Assembly: GCA_902826095.1 (NCBI GenBank)
Contig: CADEDN010000007.1
Span: 62,001 to 126,000, forward strand
Source of the DNA: an uncultured Alphaproteobacteria bacterium
GTDB taxonomy: Bacteria; Pseudomonadota; Alphaproteobacteria; Caulobacterales; Parvularculaceae
Length of the DNA: 64,000 bases
Direction of reading: 5' to 3'
Shown here: positions 7,583 to 15,642 of the stretch, piece by piece
Layout: each line of letters starts with the position of its first letter
Position numbering within the stretch: the first letter of the stretch is position 1
Program-made: the position numbers and the translations under genes
Notes under the pieces: model-generated
Database searches by the model: none
Told to the model about the DNA's origin: nothing
Seen by the model: only the letters and a program-made list of their open reading frames with translations

Positions 7583-8715
7583 GCCGCGGCCCGCCGTGAA
7601 GCAAGCGCCGGTTCGAGCACGAAGCGCGCGAGCCATGAGACGACCGGCGGCGCGACCCCGTCGCCGATGAGTTTCAGCGCCGCGGTGGCGCCGGCGGGCA
7701 ATCGATAGTCTTCGCCAAGGCCCATCGCGCGCGCGGCTTCTCTCGGCGTCATCAGCCGGGAGCGCGCCTTGCCGGCGTCGATGTCGAAAATGATCTGCCG
7801 CGAAGAGCCGCCCGCCGGCGTCCGGAGGCAGCCGGCGACGCCGTCAAATCGCGCTTCGATGCGCGAAATCTTTTCGCCGTCCTCCACCCTGATGCGCCGG
7901 AAGGCGGCGCCGACATGGCGCGCGCCAGACGCGGCGAGACTCTCGACAACAAGACGCTGGCGCGGCGCCATTGCTTTGAGGCGGGCCTTTGTCGCGCGCG
8001 GCGGATCGAAGGGCGCCCCCTCGTCGATGATATCGATCAGCGCGGCGTTGCGCGCGGCGGACGGTCGAAGCGCGATCCGCCGCCAGGCCGCTTTCGCCGC
8101 CGGCGGCAATTGCGCGACGCTGTCGATCAGCGCTTGCGGCGTTGCTGCCGAGAGGGTCTGCGGCGTTCTTGTCCAATGATGGCCGGTCCCTCTTTCGGCG
8201 CCGACAATGAACAGGCGCGGTCGCGACTGCGGAACGAAGGCGTCGGCGTTGAGGACAAGCGCGCTTGCAAGATAGCCCTGCGCGGCCATCAAGGCGATGA
8301 CATGCGCGAAATCCGCCCCGCCATTTGACGTGAGGAGGCCCGTGACGTTTTCAATGACAATAAGGCGCGGCGCGCGGCCTGCTTCAGCGAGCCGCTCGAT
8401 GATGCGCCAGAAGCCGAAAAATGCGCCGCTTCGCCTGGCGGCGAGGCCGCCGCGGGCGCCGGCGAGCGAAACGTCCTGGCAGGGCGAGGACGCCCAGGCG
8501 AGATCCGCCCGCACCGAGGGGAGCTGTTCCAGCGTCAAAGAATGAATGTCGCTGAAACAAAAATGGTCGAGGCCGAAATTCGCCGCGTAGGCGTCGCGTT
8601 TTTGCGGGTCGAAATCATTCGCGAACAGGCATCGCCAGCCATGGCCGAGGCCGAGCCGGGCCATGCCGCCGCCGGCGAAAAACTCAAGAAACGTGAGCTG
8701 ATGCGCGCGCGCCAA
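7579..8715 (-). CDS. DNA (cytosine-5-)-methyltransferase
   Basis: The product (378 residues from a TTG start) has the C5-methyltransferase motifs in order: FLEFFAGGGMARLG (motif I), SSPCQDVSLAG (IV, catalytic Cys), VIENVTG (VI), QSRPRLF (VIII), and a C-terminal GDGVAPPVVSWLA (X). The TTG at 8715 is preceded by GGGAGG. The open frame continues upstream but would overlap the oppositely oriented neighbour and has no family match there. Motif IV has SSPCQ rather than the usual PPCQ. It is coupled to vsr, and no restriction endonuclease is visible nearby, so it may be a solitary methylase. Target site unknown. Confidence 0.92.
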   Translation of the reverse strand: MARAHQLTFLEFFAGGGMARLGLGHGWRCLFANDFDPQKRDAYAANFGLDHFCFSDIHSLTLEQLPSVRADLAWASSPCQDVSLAGARGGLAARRSGAFFGFWRIIERLAEAGRAPRLIVIENVTGLLTSNGGADFAHVIALMAAQGYLASALVLNADAFVPQSRPRLFIVGAERGTGHHWTRTPQTLSAATPQALIDSVAQLPPAAKAAWRRIALRPSAARNAALIDIIDEGAPFDPPRATKARLKAMAPRQRLVVESLAASGARHVGAAFRRIRVEDGEKISRIEARFDGVAGCLRTPAGGSSRQIIFDIDAGKARSRLMTPREAARAMGLGEDYRLPAGATAALKLIGDGVAPPVVSWLARFVLEPALASRRAAA

Positions 8716-8868
8716 AAGCCGGCCTCCCGCTCGCCCCGGAATGGACCGGCGAACCAGGACTTCATTCCCCGGTTCTTCAGACCTTTCAACGCCCCGGCGA
8801 TCGCGGCGCCGCCTCGTTGACCCGCCCCGCGAACACAGAGAGGGAATAGGGCGGTTGGGAGGGTTCCA

Positions 8869-9987
8869 ATGGCCCCCGCGCCGCCGCTTATGAAAACGGA
8901 CAACGCACGCATCGCTGCGGCGGCATCGGCCGCCATTATCATCGCCGCCGCCTTTGCGGCGATCGCGGCGGAGCCGGGCGGCGTCCTTGAAGACGTCCAG
9001 ATCGGCGAACGGGACCGGACCCTCAGGGTCGCCCTCATCTGCTCGGCGCGCTGTGCGATCGAGCCGGCTGAAGAGGGCGCGTTTCGCCTTGTCGGCGTCG
9101 CCGCCGACCTGGATGTCGACCTCGCCTCGCGGAGCGCGCTCGCAACCAGACTGACGATCAGGCGGTCTGGTCCTGCGAGCATCGTCAAGATCGCCGCCGA
9201 AAGGCCGCTCGCCGAAATTCGCCTGATTGAATGCGAGGCTGAAAGCGGGCCGGCGCCATGCATCGAATACGAGTTCGCCGACGATCGCGCCGCCGCTGCG
9301 CCAAACGGTTCGGCCCCGCTCGCCCCGGCGACAGCGCCGCAGCCGCCAAGCCTGCGCGACAACGCTAAAGGCGACGTCGAGGCGGCTGCGCCGACTGCAG
9401 AGGATATCCCGTTTGTCGGCGCGCTCATCGCGGCGCCGGCGCCCCATCCGGTGCTGCGCGATGAGCCGCAGGATGGGGTCGTCTATCTGCCGCAATTTGC
9501 GCCGCCTGAAAGACTGACGCCCGGGCAGGTCCCGCAAGGGTCGACCGCGAGGCTTCCGGTCAATGTCCCAGTCAATGTCGATGTCGGCCGCCCCGCGATG
9601 CTCGCCTCCGATCGCGCCGAAACGCTGGGGCAGGGCCCGGCGTTCGATTTTCGGGCGGAAGCGGTCGCCATCCTCGGCAAGTCCTTCGAGACCGGGGTTT
9701 GCGAAGGCGCCAAAGCGCGGCTTCAGGCCGACGCCTGGGCGCTCGATGCGATGACCGATGTCGCCTATTGCAAGGCGGCGGCCGGCGATTTTGAAGGCGC
9801 CGACGCCGATTTGTCGCGTCTCCTCGCCTATACGCCGGACAATTACGAAGCGCTGGTCGGGCGCGGCCTCATCGCCTTCTCGACGGGCGAGCGCCTCAAG
9901 GGCCAGGCGTTTTTTCAGGACGCGCTGAACGCCCTGCCGCCGATCAACGAATCCGACCGCATCGTCGATGCGATGGCGCGGAATTAG
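8869..9987 (+). CDS. Secreted hypothetical protein with TPR-like C-terminus
   Basis: The 372-residue product has a hydrophobic Ala/Ile-rich signal segment (about residues 15-34), a beta-rich N-terminal domain with two Cys pairs, and a long Pro/Ala linker. Its C-terminal region carries two TPR-like helix pairs (DAMTDVAYCKAAAGDFEGA and YEALVGRGLIAFSTGE). I do not recognise the family. The ATG at 8869 follows a strong GGGAGGG; an internal ATG at 8890 is possible. Its TAG stop forms the first bases of a telomere-like heptamer array, so the repeat begins at the end of the coding sequence. Confidence 0.7.
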   Translation: MAPAPPLMKTDNARIAAAASAAIIIAAAFAAIAAEPGGVLEDVQIGERDRTLRVALICSARCAIEPAEEGAFRLVGVAADLDVDLASRSALATRLTIRRSGPASIVKIAAERPLAEIRLIECEAESGPAPCIEYEFADDRAAAAPNGSAPLAPATAPQPPSLRDNAKGDVEAAAPTAEDIPFVGALIAAPAPHPVLRDEPQDGVVYLPQFAPPERLTPGQVPQGSTARLPVNVPVNVDVGRPAMLASDRAETLGQGPAFDFRAEAVAILGKSFETGVCEGAKARLQADAWALDAMTDVAYCKAAAGDFEGADADLSRLLAYTPDNYEALVGRGLIAFSTGERLKGQAFFQDALNALPPINESDRIVDAMARN

Positions 9988-10022
9988 GGGTTAGGGGTTA
10001 GGGATTAGGGGTTAGGGATTAG
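9984..10022 (+). repeat. Telomere-like heptamer array, left (TTAGGGR)n
   Basis: Five tandem heptamers TTAGGGG/TTAGGGA plus a partial unit begin within the stop codon of the gene ending at 9987. G-runs of 3-4 separated by TTA or ATTA are on the transcribed-sense strand, so the mRNA tail could fold a G-quadruplex. The array is matched by a longer inverted one 118 bp away. Confidence 0.92.
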
Positions 10023-10140
10023 TTGGCGTACGGACGCTTCCGTCGAGCGTCGCATGATTCCCTTTTCGAATTCTCCATTTCCCCGAACTCCCTAGAGGCT
10101 ATCAAAAAACGCACTTTCATCGTGCGCGGCCGTGATCCCT

Positions 10141-10224
10141 AATCCCCAATCCCCAATCCCCAATCCCCAATCCCCAATCCCTAATCCCCAGTCCCTAATC
10201 CCCAGTCCCTAATCCCCAGTCCCT
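10141..10224 (-). repeat. Telomere-like heptamer array, right (inverted, 12 units)
   Basis: Twelve contiguous heptamers (AATCCCC x5, then AATCCCT and alternating AATCCCC/AGTCCCT on the plus strand) end exactly at the kynureninase stop codon. On the minus strand, which is the sense of kynU, they read as G-runs. The array is inverted relative to 9984-10022, so the two could pair across a spacer of roughly 120 nt. Confidence 0.92.
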
Positions 10225-11426
10225 CACGTCACCTTCCCGCGACGATCGAATTCCGGCTTTCGCCATTCATTGCTCGACAGAACATCGCCGAGGATCGCCG
10301 CCGCGCGCCAGACGTCCGCATAAGAGAGAAAGAGCGGGGAGAAGCCGAACCGCATCAGGTTCGGCGCGCGGAAATCGCCGATCACCCCTTTCGCGATCAG
10401 CGCGCGCATGATGGCAAAGCCGTGCTCGCTTTGCAGGCACACATGCCCGCCGCGCCGCGCGGGCGATGCGGCCGCCTCAAGCCCGAACGCTTCAACCTGG
10501 CGCAAGAAAAGACTGCCAAGCGCGCGCGCCTTTTTTTCAACGAGCCTCAAGTCGACGCCGTCAAAGACATCGAGCGCCGCATCGAGGACGGATAAGGACA
10601 GGATCGGCGGCGTCCCCGCGGCGAAACGCGCGACGCCGGGCGCCGCCTGGAAGTCGCCGCGAAAGGCGAAGGGCGCGATATGGCCCATCCAGCCGGACAG
10701 GGGTTGTTCGAGCCCGTCGGCTTCGTTGCGCGCGACATAGATGAAGGCGGGCGAGCCGGGGCCGCCATTTAGATATTTGTAGCCGCAGCCGACCGCAAAT
10801 CTTGCTTTGGCTTTCTCGACATCGACGGCGACGAGGCCGGCCGCGTGACTCAAATCCCAGATGATGTCGTATCCTTGCGCGCGCGCCGCGACTTCTTCCG
10901 CCGGCATGTCCGCGATCTCCGCGGTCTTGTAGTGAACGAGGCTCTTGATGAGGACGCCGGTCTCAGCGGGCGGCCGCTCGCCGGGGGCGAGGCGGATCAG
11001 CGGCGCGCCGATCAGCCGGGCGAGCCCTTCGGCGATATATTGGTCGGTCGGAAACTCGTCGGCTTCGACCGCGAGCGCCTGTCCCTTGCGTTTCGAAGCA
11101 AGCGCGCCCGCGAGCTTGAACAGATTGACCGACACCGAATCGCAAACGAGGACTTCGTCGGGCAGCGCGCCGATCAGCCTTGCGATCTTCGCGCCGGCGC
11201 GCTGCGGCAGGTCGATCCAGCCGGCGTCGTTCCAGGACCGGATGAGCCCCTCGCGCCATTCGTCATCGACGCACCGGTGAATGCGGACAAGGGCGCGGCG
11301 CGGCGGCGGGCCGAGCGAGCAGCCGTCGAGGTACAAGACGCCGTCAGGCAGGTCGAATTCCGCGGCGAAATCGCGAAGCGGATCGCGCGCGTCCTGCGCT
11401 TCCGCCTCTTCAAGCGTCATGGTCAT
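10224..11426 (-). CDS. kynU: Kynureninase
   Basis: The 400-residue product matches kynureninase, the PLP enzyme that converts L-kynurenine to anthranilate and alanine in tryptophan breakdown. Visible hallmarks are YLDGCSLGPPP near the N-terminus, the WDLSHAAGLVAVD motif, the PLP-lysine region GCGYKYLNGGPGSPAF, and RFGFSPLFLSY near the end. The ATG at 11426 is well placed. No kynA, kynB or anthranilate pathway gene adjoins it. The stop abuts a G-rich heptamer array. The neighbouring 2OG-oxygenase lies upstream on the same strand, about 65 bp away. Confidence 0.93.
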   Translation of the reverse strand: MTMTLEEAEAQDARDPLRDFAAEFDLPDGVLYLDGCSLGPPPRRALVRIHRCVDDEWREGLIRSWNDAGWIDLPQRAGAKIARLIGALPDEVLVCDSVSVNLFKLAGALASKRKGQALAVEADEFPTDQYIAEGLARLIGAPLIRLAPGERPPAETGVLIKSLVHYKTAEIADMPAEEVAARAQGYDIIWDLSHAAGLVAVDVEKAKARFAVGCGYKYLNGGPGSPAFIYVARNEADGLEQPLSGWMGHIAPFAFRGDFQAAPGVARFAAGTPPILSLSVLDAALDVFDGVDLRLVEKKARALGSLFLRQVEAFGLEAAASPARRGGHVCLQSEHGFAIMRALIAKGVIGDFRAPNLMRFGFSPLFLSYADVWRAAAILGDVLSSNEWRKPEFDRRGKVT

Positions 11427-11491
11427 GCCCAGGCCCTCAAGCTCTCACCTGCTCTTAGGCCGCGCCGTTGCGGCCGTCGAGGTTTGGAAAC

Positions 11492-12625
11492 TCAAGGCTC
11501 CTTCAGGCCGGCCTGATACCGCCCGACGCCCTCGCCGAGGCGGGCGTTGTTCGCCTCGCGGAGCTGGGCGGCCGCATCGTCATAAAGGAAGGGCAGAAAA
11601 GCGTAGCGCTTGCCGCGCGTCACGGTCGTCACGGCATGAAGCAGGGAACAGGAAAAGACGACGGCGCCGCCGACCGGCGGCTTGTAACGGCGCTGACCAT
11701 ATTCCGGAAACCAAACCTCGCCGCCGTCAAAGTCGTCATTGAGATTGATCGAGACGGCGAAACGCCGATGCGCGGTGCCGCTCGTCGTGTTGTCGCGATG
11801 CGCGCGGAAATGCGCCTGCTCGGCCGCGTCGTAGCAGACGACGATATAGCGCTCCATGCGCGTGACCTTGAACTGGTGCACCTTCAAGATCTCCGGCGCG
11901 ACGCGGCGATTGACGAGCGCCTTTGTGCGATCGATGAGCGCTTGATCATCGATCGAATAGTCGCGGCGGCGCTTGTGCCCGTAATCGACGACGCCGACGG
12001 TTTTGCCGTCGATCTCGCGCATGAATCCGGAATCCTCGCCGCCATGTTGCTCGTAAAGGGCGGTGAGTTCCTTGCAAAAGTCGCGCTCAAAGACATTCGG
12101 CAGGACGAGGATCGGCGCCGACACCTCAAATCCCGGGAACGCATTGGGCGCTGGCAGGCGCTCGACAAGGTCGAGAACCTGCGCGATGTCGCCACGATCG
12201 GCGCCAAAAGGGATGACGTCCATGACGCGCAATGTCGGATCGAGGATGACCCAGCGTCGCGCGGGCGGCGGCCGCAGCTCGTCGCCCTCTTCGACGGGCA
12301 GCGCGCCATAGGCCTTTGCAACCCTGCCGTCGAAGTCCCAGAAATAACGCACGCCCGGAACGGCGTCGGCGACACGCATTTCGGTTTCGTCCGCCGCATC
12401 GTTGCTGACGCCGAAGAAGGAAGCCTTCGCGTCGTCGAAAAGCGCGCGCCGTTTCATTACCGCGTCGAGCGCCGCGCGCGAATGGGCGTCGCTCGCGGTC
12501 GCGAAAAAGCAAAGGACGATGTATCGCCCGGCGGCGGTGTCAAACACGAAGCGCGGATTGGCGCTCGTGCGCTGCTGGAACCACGGCGCCGGATCCCCTG
12601 ACGACAATCTGATATATTTCGCCAA
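11492..12625 (-). CDS. Thioredoxin-like / 2-oxoglutarate-Fe(II) oxygenase fusion
   Basis: The 377-residue product joins two domains. Residues about 1-170 look like an AhpC/TSA-type thioredoxin fold (LSSGDPAPWF at the N-terminus, YIVLCFFATASD at the active-site strand) but lack the usual peroxidatic Cys. Residues about 190-360 are a prolyl-4-hydroxylase-type double-stranded beta helix with iron ligands HRD in AHFRAHRDN, a distal His in SLLHAVTTV and the 2OG-binding Arg in RGKRYAFLPF. A TTG at 12625 is the only sensible start. The oxidised substrate is unknown. Confidence 0.82.
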   Translation of the reverse strand: MAKYIRLSSGDPAPWFQQRTSANPRFVFDTAAGRYIVLCFFATASDAHSRAALDAVMKRRALFDDAKASFFGVSNDAADETEMRVADAVPGVRYFWDFDGRVAKAYGALPVEEGDELRPPPARRWVILDPTLRVMDVIPFGADRGDIAQVLDLVERLPAPNAFPGFEVSAPILVLPNVFERDFCKELTALYEQHGGEDSGFMREIDGKTVGVVDYGHKRRRDYSIDDQALIDRTKALVNRRVAPEILKVHQFKVTRMERYIVVCYDAAEQAHFRAHRDNTTSGTAHRRFAVSINLNDDFDGGEVWFPEYGQRRYKPPVGGAVVFSCSLLHAVTTVTRGKRYAFLPFLYDDAAAQLREANNARLGEGVGRYQAGLKEP

Positions 12626-12880
12626 GCCGCTTCTTTTCGCTGCTGCGCTTCGTCTCCGCCAAGTCTAAATCTTCCGCGCCCTCGCGCAAGCCCGGTCAGA
12701 CGATTCCAAGCGGCCGCTTTCCCGTCATCAGCCGCAAGAACAGCCTGGCCAGCCGCTGCGCGAAGTCGAAGCACAAGACCGCGCGCGCGCCGGCGACCGG
12801 CATTCCGAGGGATTTGGTCGCCTTGAAATCGCCCGGCGAAAGTCGGACGCTGCGCGGCGCAATTGCGAGGGAGAAAGACC

Positions 12881-13471
12881 ATGTCCGAAGCCGACCGACT
12901 TGAAATGGAGATCATGGAAAAGGCGCTGACCCTCGCCGCCCTTCGCAGGGCGGAAACGCCGGCGGAAATCCGCGACTACGCTTTCGCGACGCTTGAGGGA
13001 GAGACGACGCTGTCGGCGCTCTTTGGCGGAAGGGACCGCCTGCTCGTCATTCACAATATGGGCCAGGGCTGCCGCTACTGCACTTTGTGGGCGGATGGAA
13101 TCAACGGGCTGCTCCCGCATCTTGAAGACGCGATGGCGGTCGCGCTCGTTTCGAAAGATCCGCCCGAATTGCAGCGCCGGCTCGCCCATGATCGCGGCTG
13201 GCGATTCCGGATGGCGAGCCATGGCGGCGGCGATTACATGAAGGAACAATCGATCAACGGCGCGAATTATCCGGGCGCGGTCGTTTATGAGCGGCAGGGC
13301 GCAAGGATCTTGCGCCGCGGCAGGGCGGACTTTGGTCCGGGCGACCTCTATAATCCCCTATGGCATTTGCTCGCGCTTGGCGGCGTCGGCGCCGACGACT
13401 GGACGCCGCAATTCCACTACTGGAAGCGCCCGCAGCAAATGGATGACGGCGGCCAGAATCTGATGGACTGA
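12881..13471 (+). CDS. DUF899 family thioredoxin-like protein
   Basis: The 196-residue product matches DUF899, a thioredoxin-fold family. It contains RLLVIHNMGQGCRYCTLWADG, where the CRYC pair corresponds to the thioredoxin CxxC position, and FSMA-like MASHGGGDYMKE downstream. The start at 12881 is favoured by GAGGGAGAAAG immediately upstream, although the frame is open six codons further. Function is not established for the family. The 255 bp upstream (12626-12880) hold no recognisable feature. Confidence 0.8.
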   Translation: MSEADRLEMEIMEKALTLAALRRAETPAEIRDYAFATLEGETTLSALFGGRDRLLVIHNMGQGCRYCTLWADGINGLLPHLEDAMAVALVSKDPPELQRRLAHDRGWRFRMASHGGGDYMKEQSINGANYPGAVVYERQGARILRRGRADFGPGDLYNPLWHLLALGGVGADDWTPQFHYWKRPQQMDDGGQNLMD

Positions 13472-13486
13472 CGCGGCGAGCGCGGC

Positions 13487-13527
13487 CATCCTTCGCGACG
13501 CGCGCGTTCCGCGCGCTCCTCAGGATG
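13487..13527. repeat. REP-like palindrome CATCCT...AGGATG
   Basis: A 41-bp imperfect palindrome with CATCCT/AGGATG ends and a GCGCGCG/CGCGCGC centre lies between convergent DUF899 and DUF924 genes. This palindrome type is common in alphaproteobacterial intergenic DNA. It could act as a bidirectional terminator or mRNA-end stabiliser. Confidence 0.6.
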
Positions 13528-13593
13528 AGGCCTCTTTTTCTCAATTGAAACAAACACCGTCTCACTGAGGAGCCGACGAAGCTAAAAAGCGCC

Positions 13594-14166
13594 TTACCCC
13601 CTGAAGCCGCCATGCTTCAGATACGCGATTTCTTCCGGTGTCGAGGGCCGCTTCAGCGTCTCATTGCGATGGGGAAATCGACCGAAGCGATCGATGATCG
13701 CCGCGTGCTCGATCGCGAATCGCAAATTGCTTGAGGACGCGAGCGTCGCCTTGAATAGCGCGACGGATCGGCGCTGGTCGTCGGCGCGCTCGGAATGCAT
13801 GAACGGCAAATAGAAGAACGGCCGCGCCTCAGGCGTCGCGATCTTGTCGAACCGGCGCGCGATCGCGCCCTCGGCGATCAGCCGACAATAGGCGTCGGCC
13901 GCGAACGCGCGCGCGTCGCCGCGAAAGAGGTTTCGCGAGAACTGGTCGAGGATCAAGATGAGCGCGAGCGCGCCGGTCGGCGTCGCGCGCCAGGGATCGA
14001 GCAATCCCGCAGCGGCGGCGGCGTGGTGACCCTGATATCGCGCCCGGATTTCAGCGTCGAAAACAGGGCCGCCGCGAAACCATTTCCGCCGGCCGGACTG
14101 AACGAACCAGAAATCAAGGATGTCGGCCGCCGCGCAAGTCGATCGCTTGATCTGCTCCGCGCCCAC
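13594..14166 (-). CDS. DUF924 family protein
   Basis: The 190-residue product is recognisable as DUF924, a helical TPR-like family of unknown function. Diagnostic stretches are DILDFWF near the start, LALILILDQFSRNLFRG, FFYLPFMHSER and FGRFPHRNETLKR. It starts at a GTG (14166) 6 nt beyond the atpF stop, so it is probably transcribed as the last gene of the F0 operon. A link to ATP synthase is not implied by family knowledge. Confidence 0.85.
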   Translation of the reverse strand: MGAEQIKRSTCAAADILDFWFVQSGRRKWFRGGPVFDAEIRARYQGHHAAAAAGLLDPWRATPTGALALILILDQFSRNLFRGDARAFAADAYCRLIAEGAIARRFDKIATPEARPFFYLPFMHSERADDQRRSVALFKATLASSSNLRFAIEHAAIIDRFGRFPHRNETLKRPSTPEEIAYLKHGGFRG

Positions 14167-14172
14167 GCCGCG

Positions 14173-14739
14173 TCAGTGCAGTTTGCTGCGCAACTCGTCA
14201 ATCGCGCGCTCGGCGAGCGCGGATTGCGCGCCCTGGTCCATGCGGGAGCGGATGATGTCGCGCGCCGCTTCGATCGCAATATCGACCGTCTGTCCGCGAA
14301 CTTCCGCGATCGCCTGGGCTTCGGCCCTCGCGATCTTGTCTTCGGCGGCTTTCGCCCGGCGTTCCAACTGCTCTTCTATTTTCGCTTTCGCCTCCGCCGC
14401 GATGCGCATGGCGTCTTTCTTCGCCTGCTCGATGATGCTCTCGGCCTCATCTTCCGCTTCGCGCTGGCGGCGCTGATATTTCGCGAGCAGCTCTTGCGCC
14501 TCATCGCGCAGCGCGCGCGCGCGGTCGAGTTCGTCGGCGATCCCTTGCGCGCGCTGGTCGAGGCCCGAGCCGATCATCTTGTGGACGCCGGCCCTCGCGA
14601 GGATCGCGACGACGATCAGGAACGCGAGCAAGACCCAAAGCGTCGGGTCCTGCAGCAGGCCGACATGCGTTTCAGCGGCCCCCGTTTCAGCGGCGCCGTG
14701 TGCGGCTTCTTTAACGATTAACGCGATCGATGCGATCAT
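14173..14739 (-). CDS. atpF: F0F1 ATP synthase subunit b
   Basis: The 188-residue product has one N-terminal membrane segment (about residues 32-50) followed by a long charged amphipathic helix rich in Ala, Glu, Arg and Lys. This is the peripheral-stalk b subunit that links F0 to F1. AGGAG precedes the ATG at good distance. It follows the b' gene by 9 bp in the atpI-B-E-F'-F order typical of alphaproteobacteria, where the F1 operon is elsewhere. Confidence 0.93.
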   Translation of the reverse strand: MIASIALIVKEAAHGAAETGAAETHVGLLQDPTLWVLLAFLIVVAILARAGVHKMIGSGLDQRAQGIADELDRARALRDEAQELLAKYQRRQREAEDEAESIIEQAKKDAMRIAAEAKAKIEEQLERRAKAAEDKIARAEAQAIAEVRGQTVDIAIEAARDIIRSRMDQGAQSALAERAIDELRSKLH

Positions 14740-14748
14740 GGCGATCTC

Positions 14749-15297
14749 CTAGACCTTGCCGGTCGCCTTGGCGACGGCGGCGCTGACGACGGCGTCGACC
14801 GGCGATTCCTTGATCAGCGCTTCAACGATCGCGCGCGTCGTGTCGGTCGCGGCGTCGCGCACTTTCGTCGCCGCCGACGCCCGCATGGCCGAGATTCGCG
14901 CTTCCGCCGCGTCCGACTTTTCAGCAAGGCGCGCCTCCGCTTCCTTTTGCAGGCCTGCGATTTCGGCGCCGACTTCATCGCGCGTTTCGGCGGCGATCAC
15001 ATTCGCCCGCGCCCGCGCCTCGCCGAGCGAGCGATTATAGGCCGCTTCGGTTTCTTCCGCCAAACGGCGGCCCTCGGCGGCCTTGTCGAGATCGTCGGCG
15101 ATCCGGTCGCGCCGCTCTTCAAGCGCGGCGCCGATGCGCGGCAGGAAGTAGGTCGACATCAGGAAGTAAAGAACGCCGAAAGTCAGCGCGAGCCAGAACA
15201 GCTGGCTCGGCCAGCTCGTCGCGTTGAGCTGCGGCAGGCCCGCCTTTTCGGCGGCTTCCGCAGTCTCCGCTGCAAAGAGCGCGATGGAAGTGAGCAT
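14749..15297 (-). CDS. F0F1 ATP synthase subunit b'
   Basis: The 182-residue product is the divergent second b-type stalk subunit of phototroph and alphaproteobacterial ATP synthases (AtpF', also called AtpG or AtpX). It has LPQLNATSWPSQLFWLALTF before a membrane segment at about 33-52 and then a coiled-coil stalk. GAGGCGGG lies upstream of the ATG. The gene is between the c- and b-subunit genes on the same strand. Confidence 0.93.
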   Translation of the reverse strand: MLTSIALFAAETAEAAEKAGLPQLNATSWPSQLFWLALTFGVLYFLMSTYFLPRIGAALEERRDRIADDLDKAAEGRRLAEETEAAYNRSLGEARARANVIAAETRDEVGAEIAGLQKEAEARLAEKSDAAEARISAMRASAATKVRDAATDTTRAIVEALIKESPVDAVVSAAVAKATGKV

Positions 15298-15328
15298 GAC
15301 GCCCGCCTCTTGGTTAGGTGAGCGGCGA

Positions 15329-15556
15329 CTAGAACGCGTAGAGAATGATCATCGCGATCACGAAGCCGAGGAGGCCCGTGAACTCCGTCAGCGCGAAGGC
15401 GAGCAGCATCGTCTGCTGGTTCGCGGCCGCGGCCGACGGATTGCGGAACGCGCCGGCGAGAAAATTGCCGAAGATGAGGCCGAGGCCGACGCCCGCGCCG
15501 GCGAGCGGAATGGCGGCGATGCCGGCGCCGATCAGTTTTGCTGCTTCAACTTCCAT
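15329..15556 (-). CDS. atpE: F0F1 ATP synthase subunit c
   Basis: The 75-residue product is the proteolipid ring subunit. Helix 1 has the Ala/Gly-rich LAGAGVGLGLIFGNFLAGAFRNP, ending in the conserved RNP loop. Helix 2 has LAFALTEFTGLLGF with the ion-binding Glu. No extra Na+-ligand pattern is obvious, so proton coupling is the default assumption. A clear AGGAG precedes the ATG. Confidence 0.96.
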   Translation of the reverse strand: MEVEAAKLIGAGIAAIPLAGAGVGLGLIFGNFLAGAFRNPSAAAANQQTMLLAFALTEFTGLLGFVIAMIILYAF

Positions 15557-15642
15557 GGGGTGAACTCCTTGAGGTCTTCTTTAGAGAGCCTGTTATCCCT
15601 TCGTCGCGGTTGGCCCGTTCGCCGCGAGGGAACGCAAATCGG

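Noticed and set aside
8716-9537. N-terminal extension of the cytosine methyltransferase frame
   Set aside because: It overlaps the whole 5' part of the opposing gene at 8869, shows no conserved domain, and a TTG with GGGAGG at 8715 gives the normal family N-terminus.
9984-10224. Heptamer arrays as a chromosome end or a CRISPR array
   Set aside because: Genes continue on both sides, so this is no telomere. The 7-bp contiguous units have no spacers, so it is no CRISPR.
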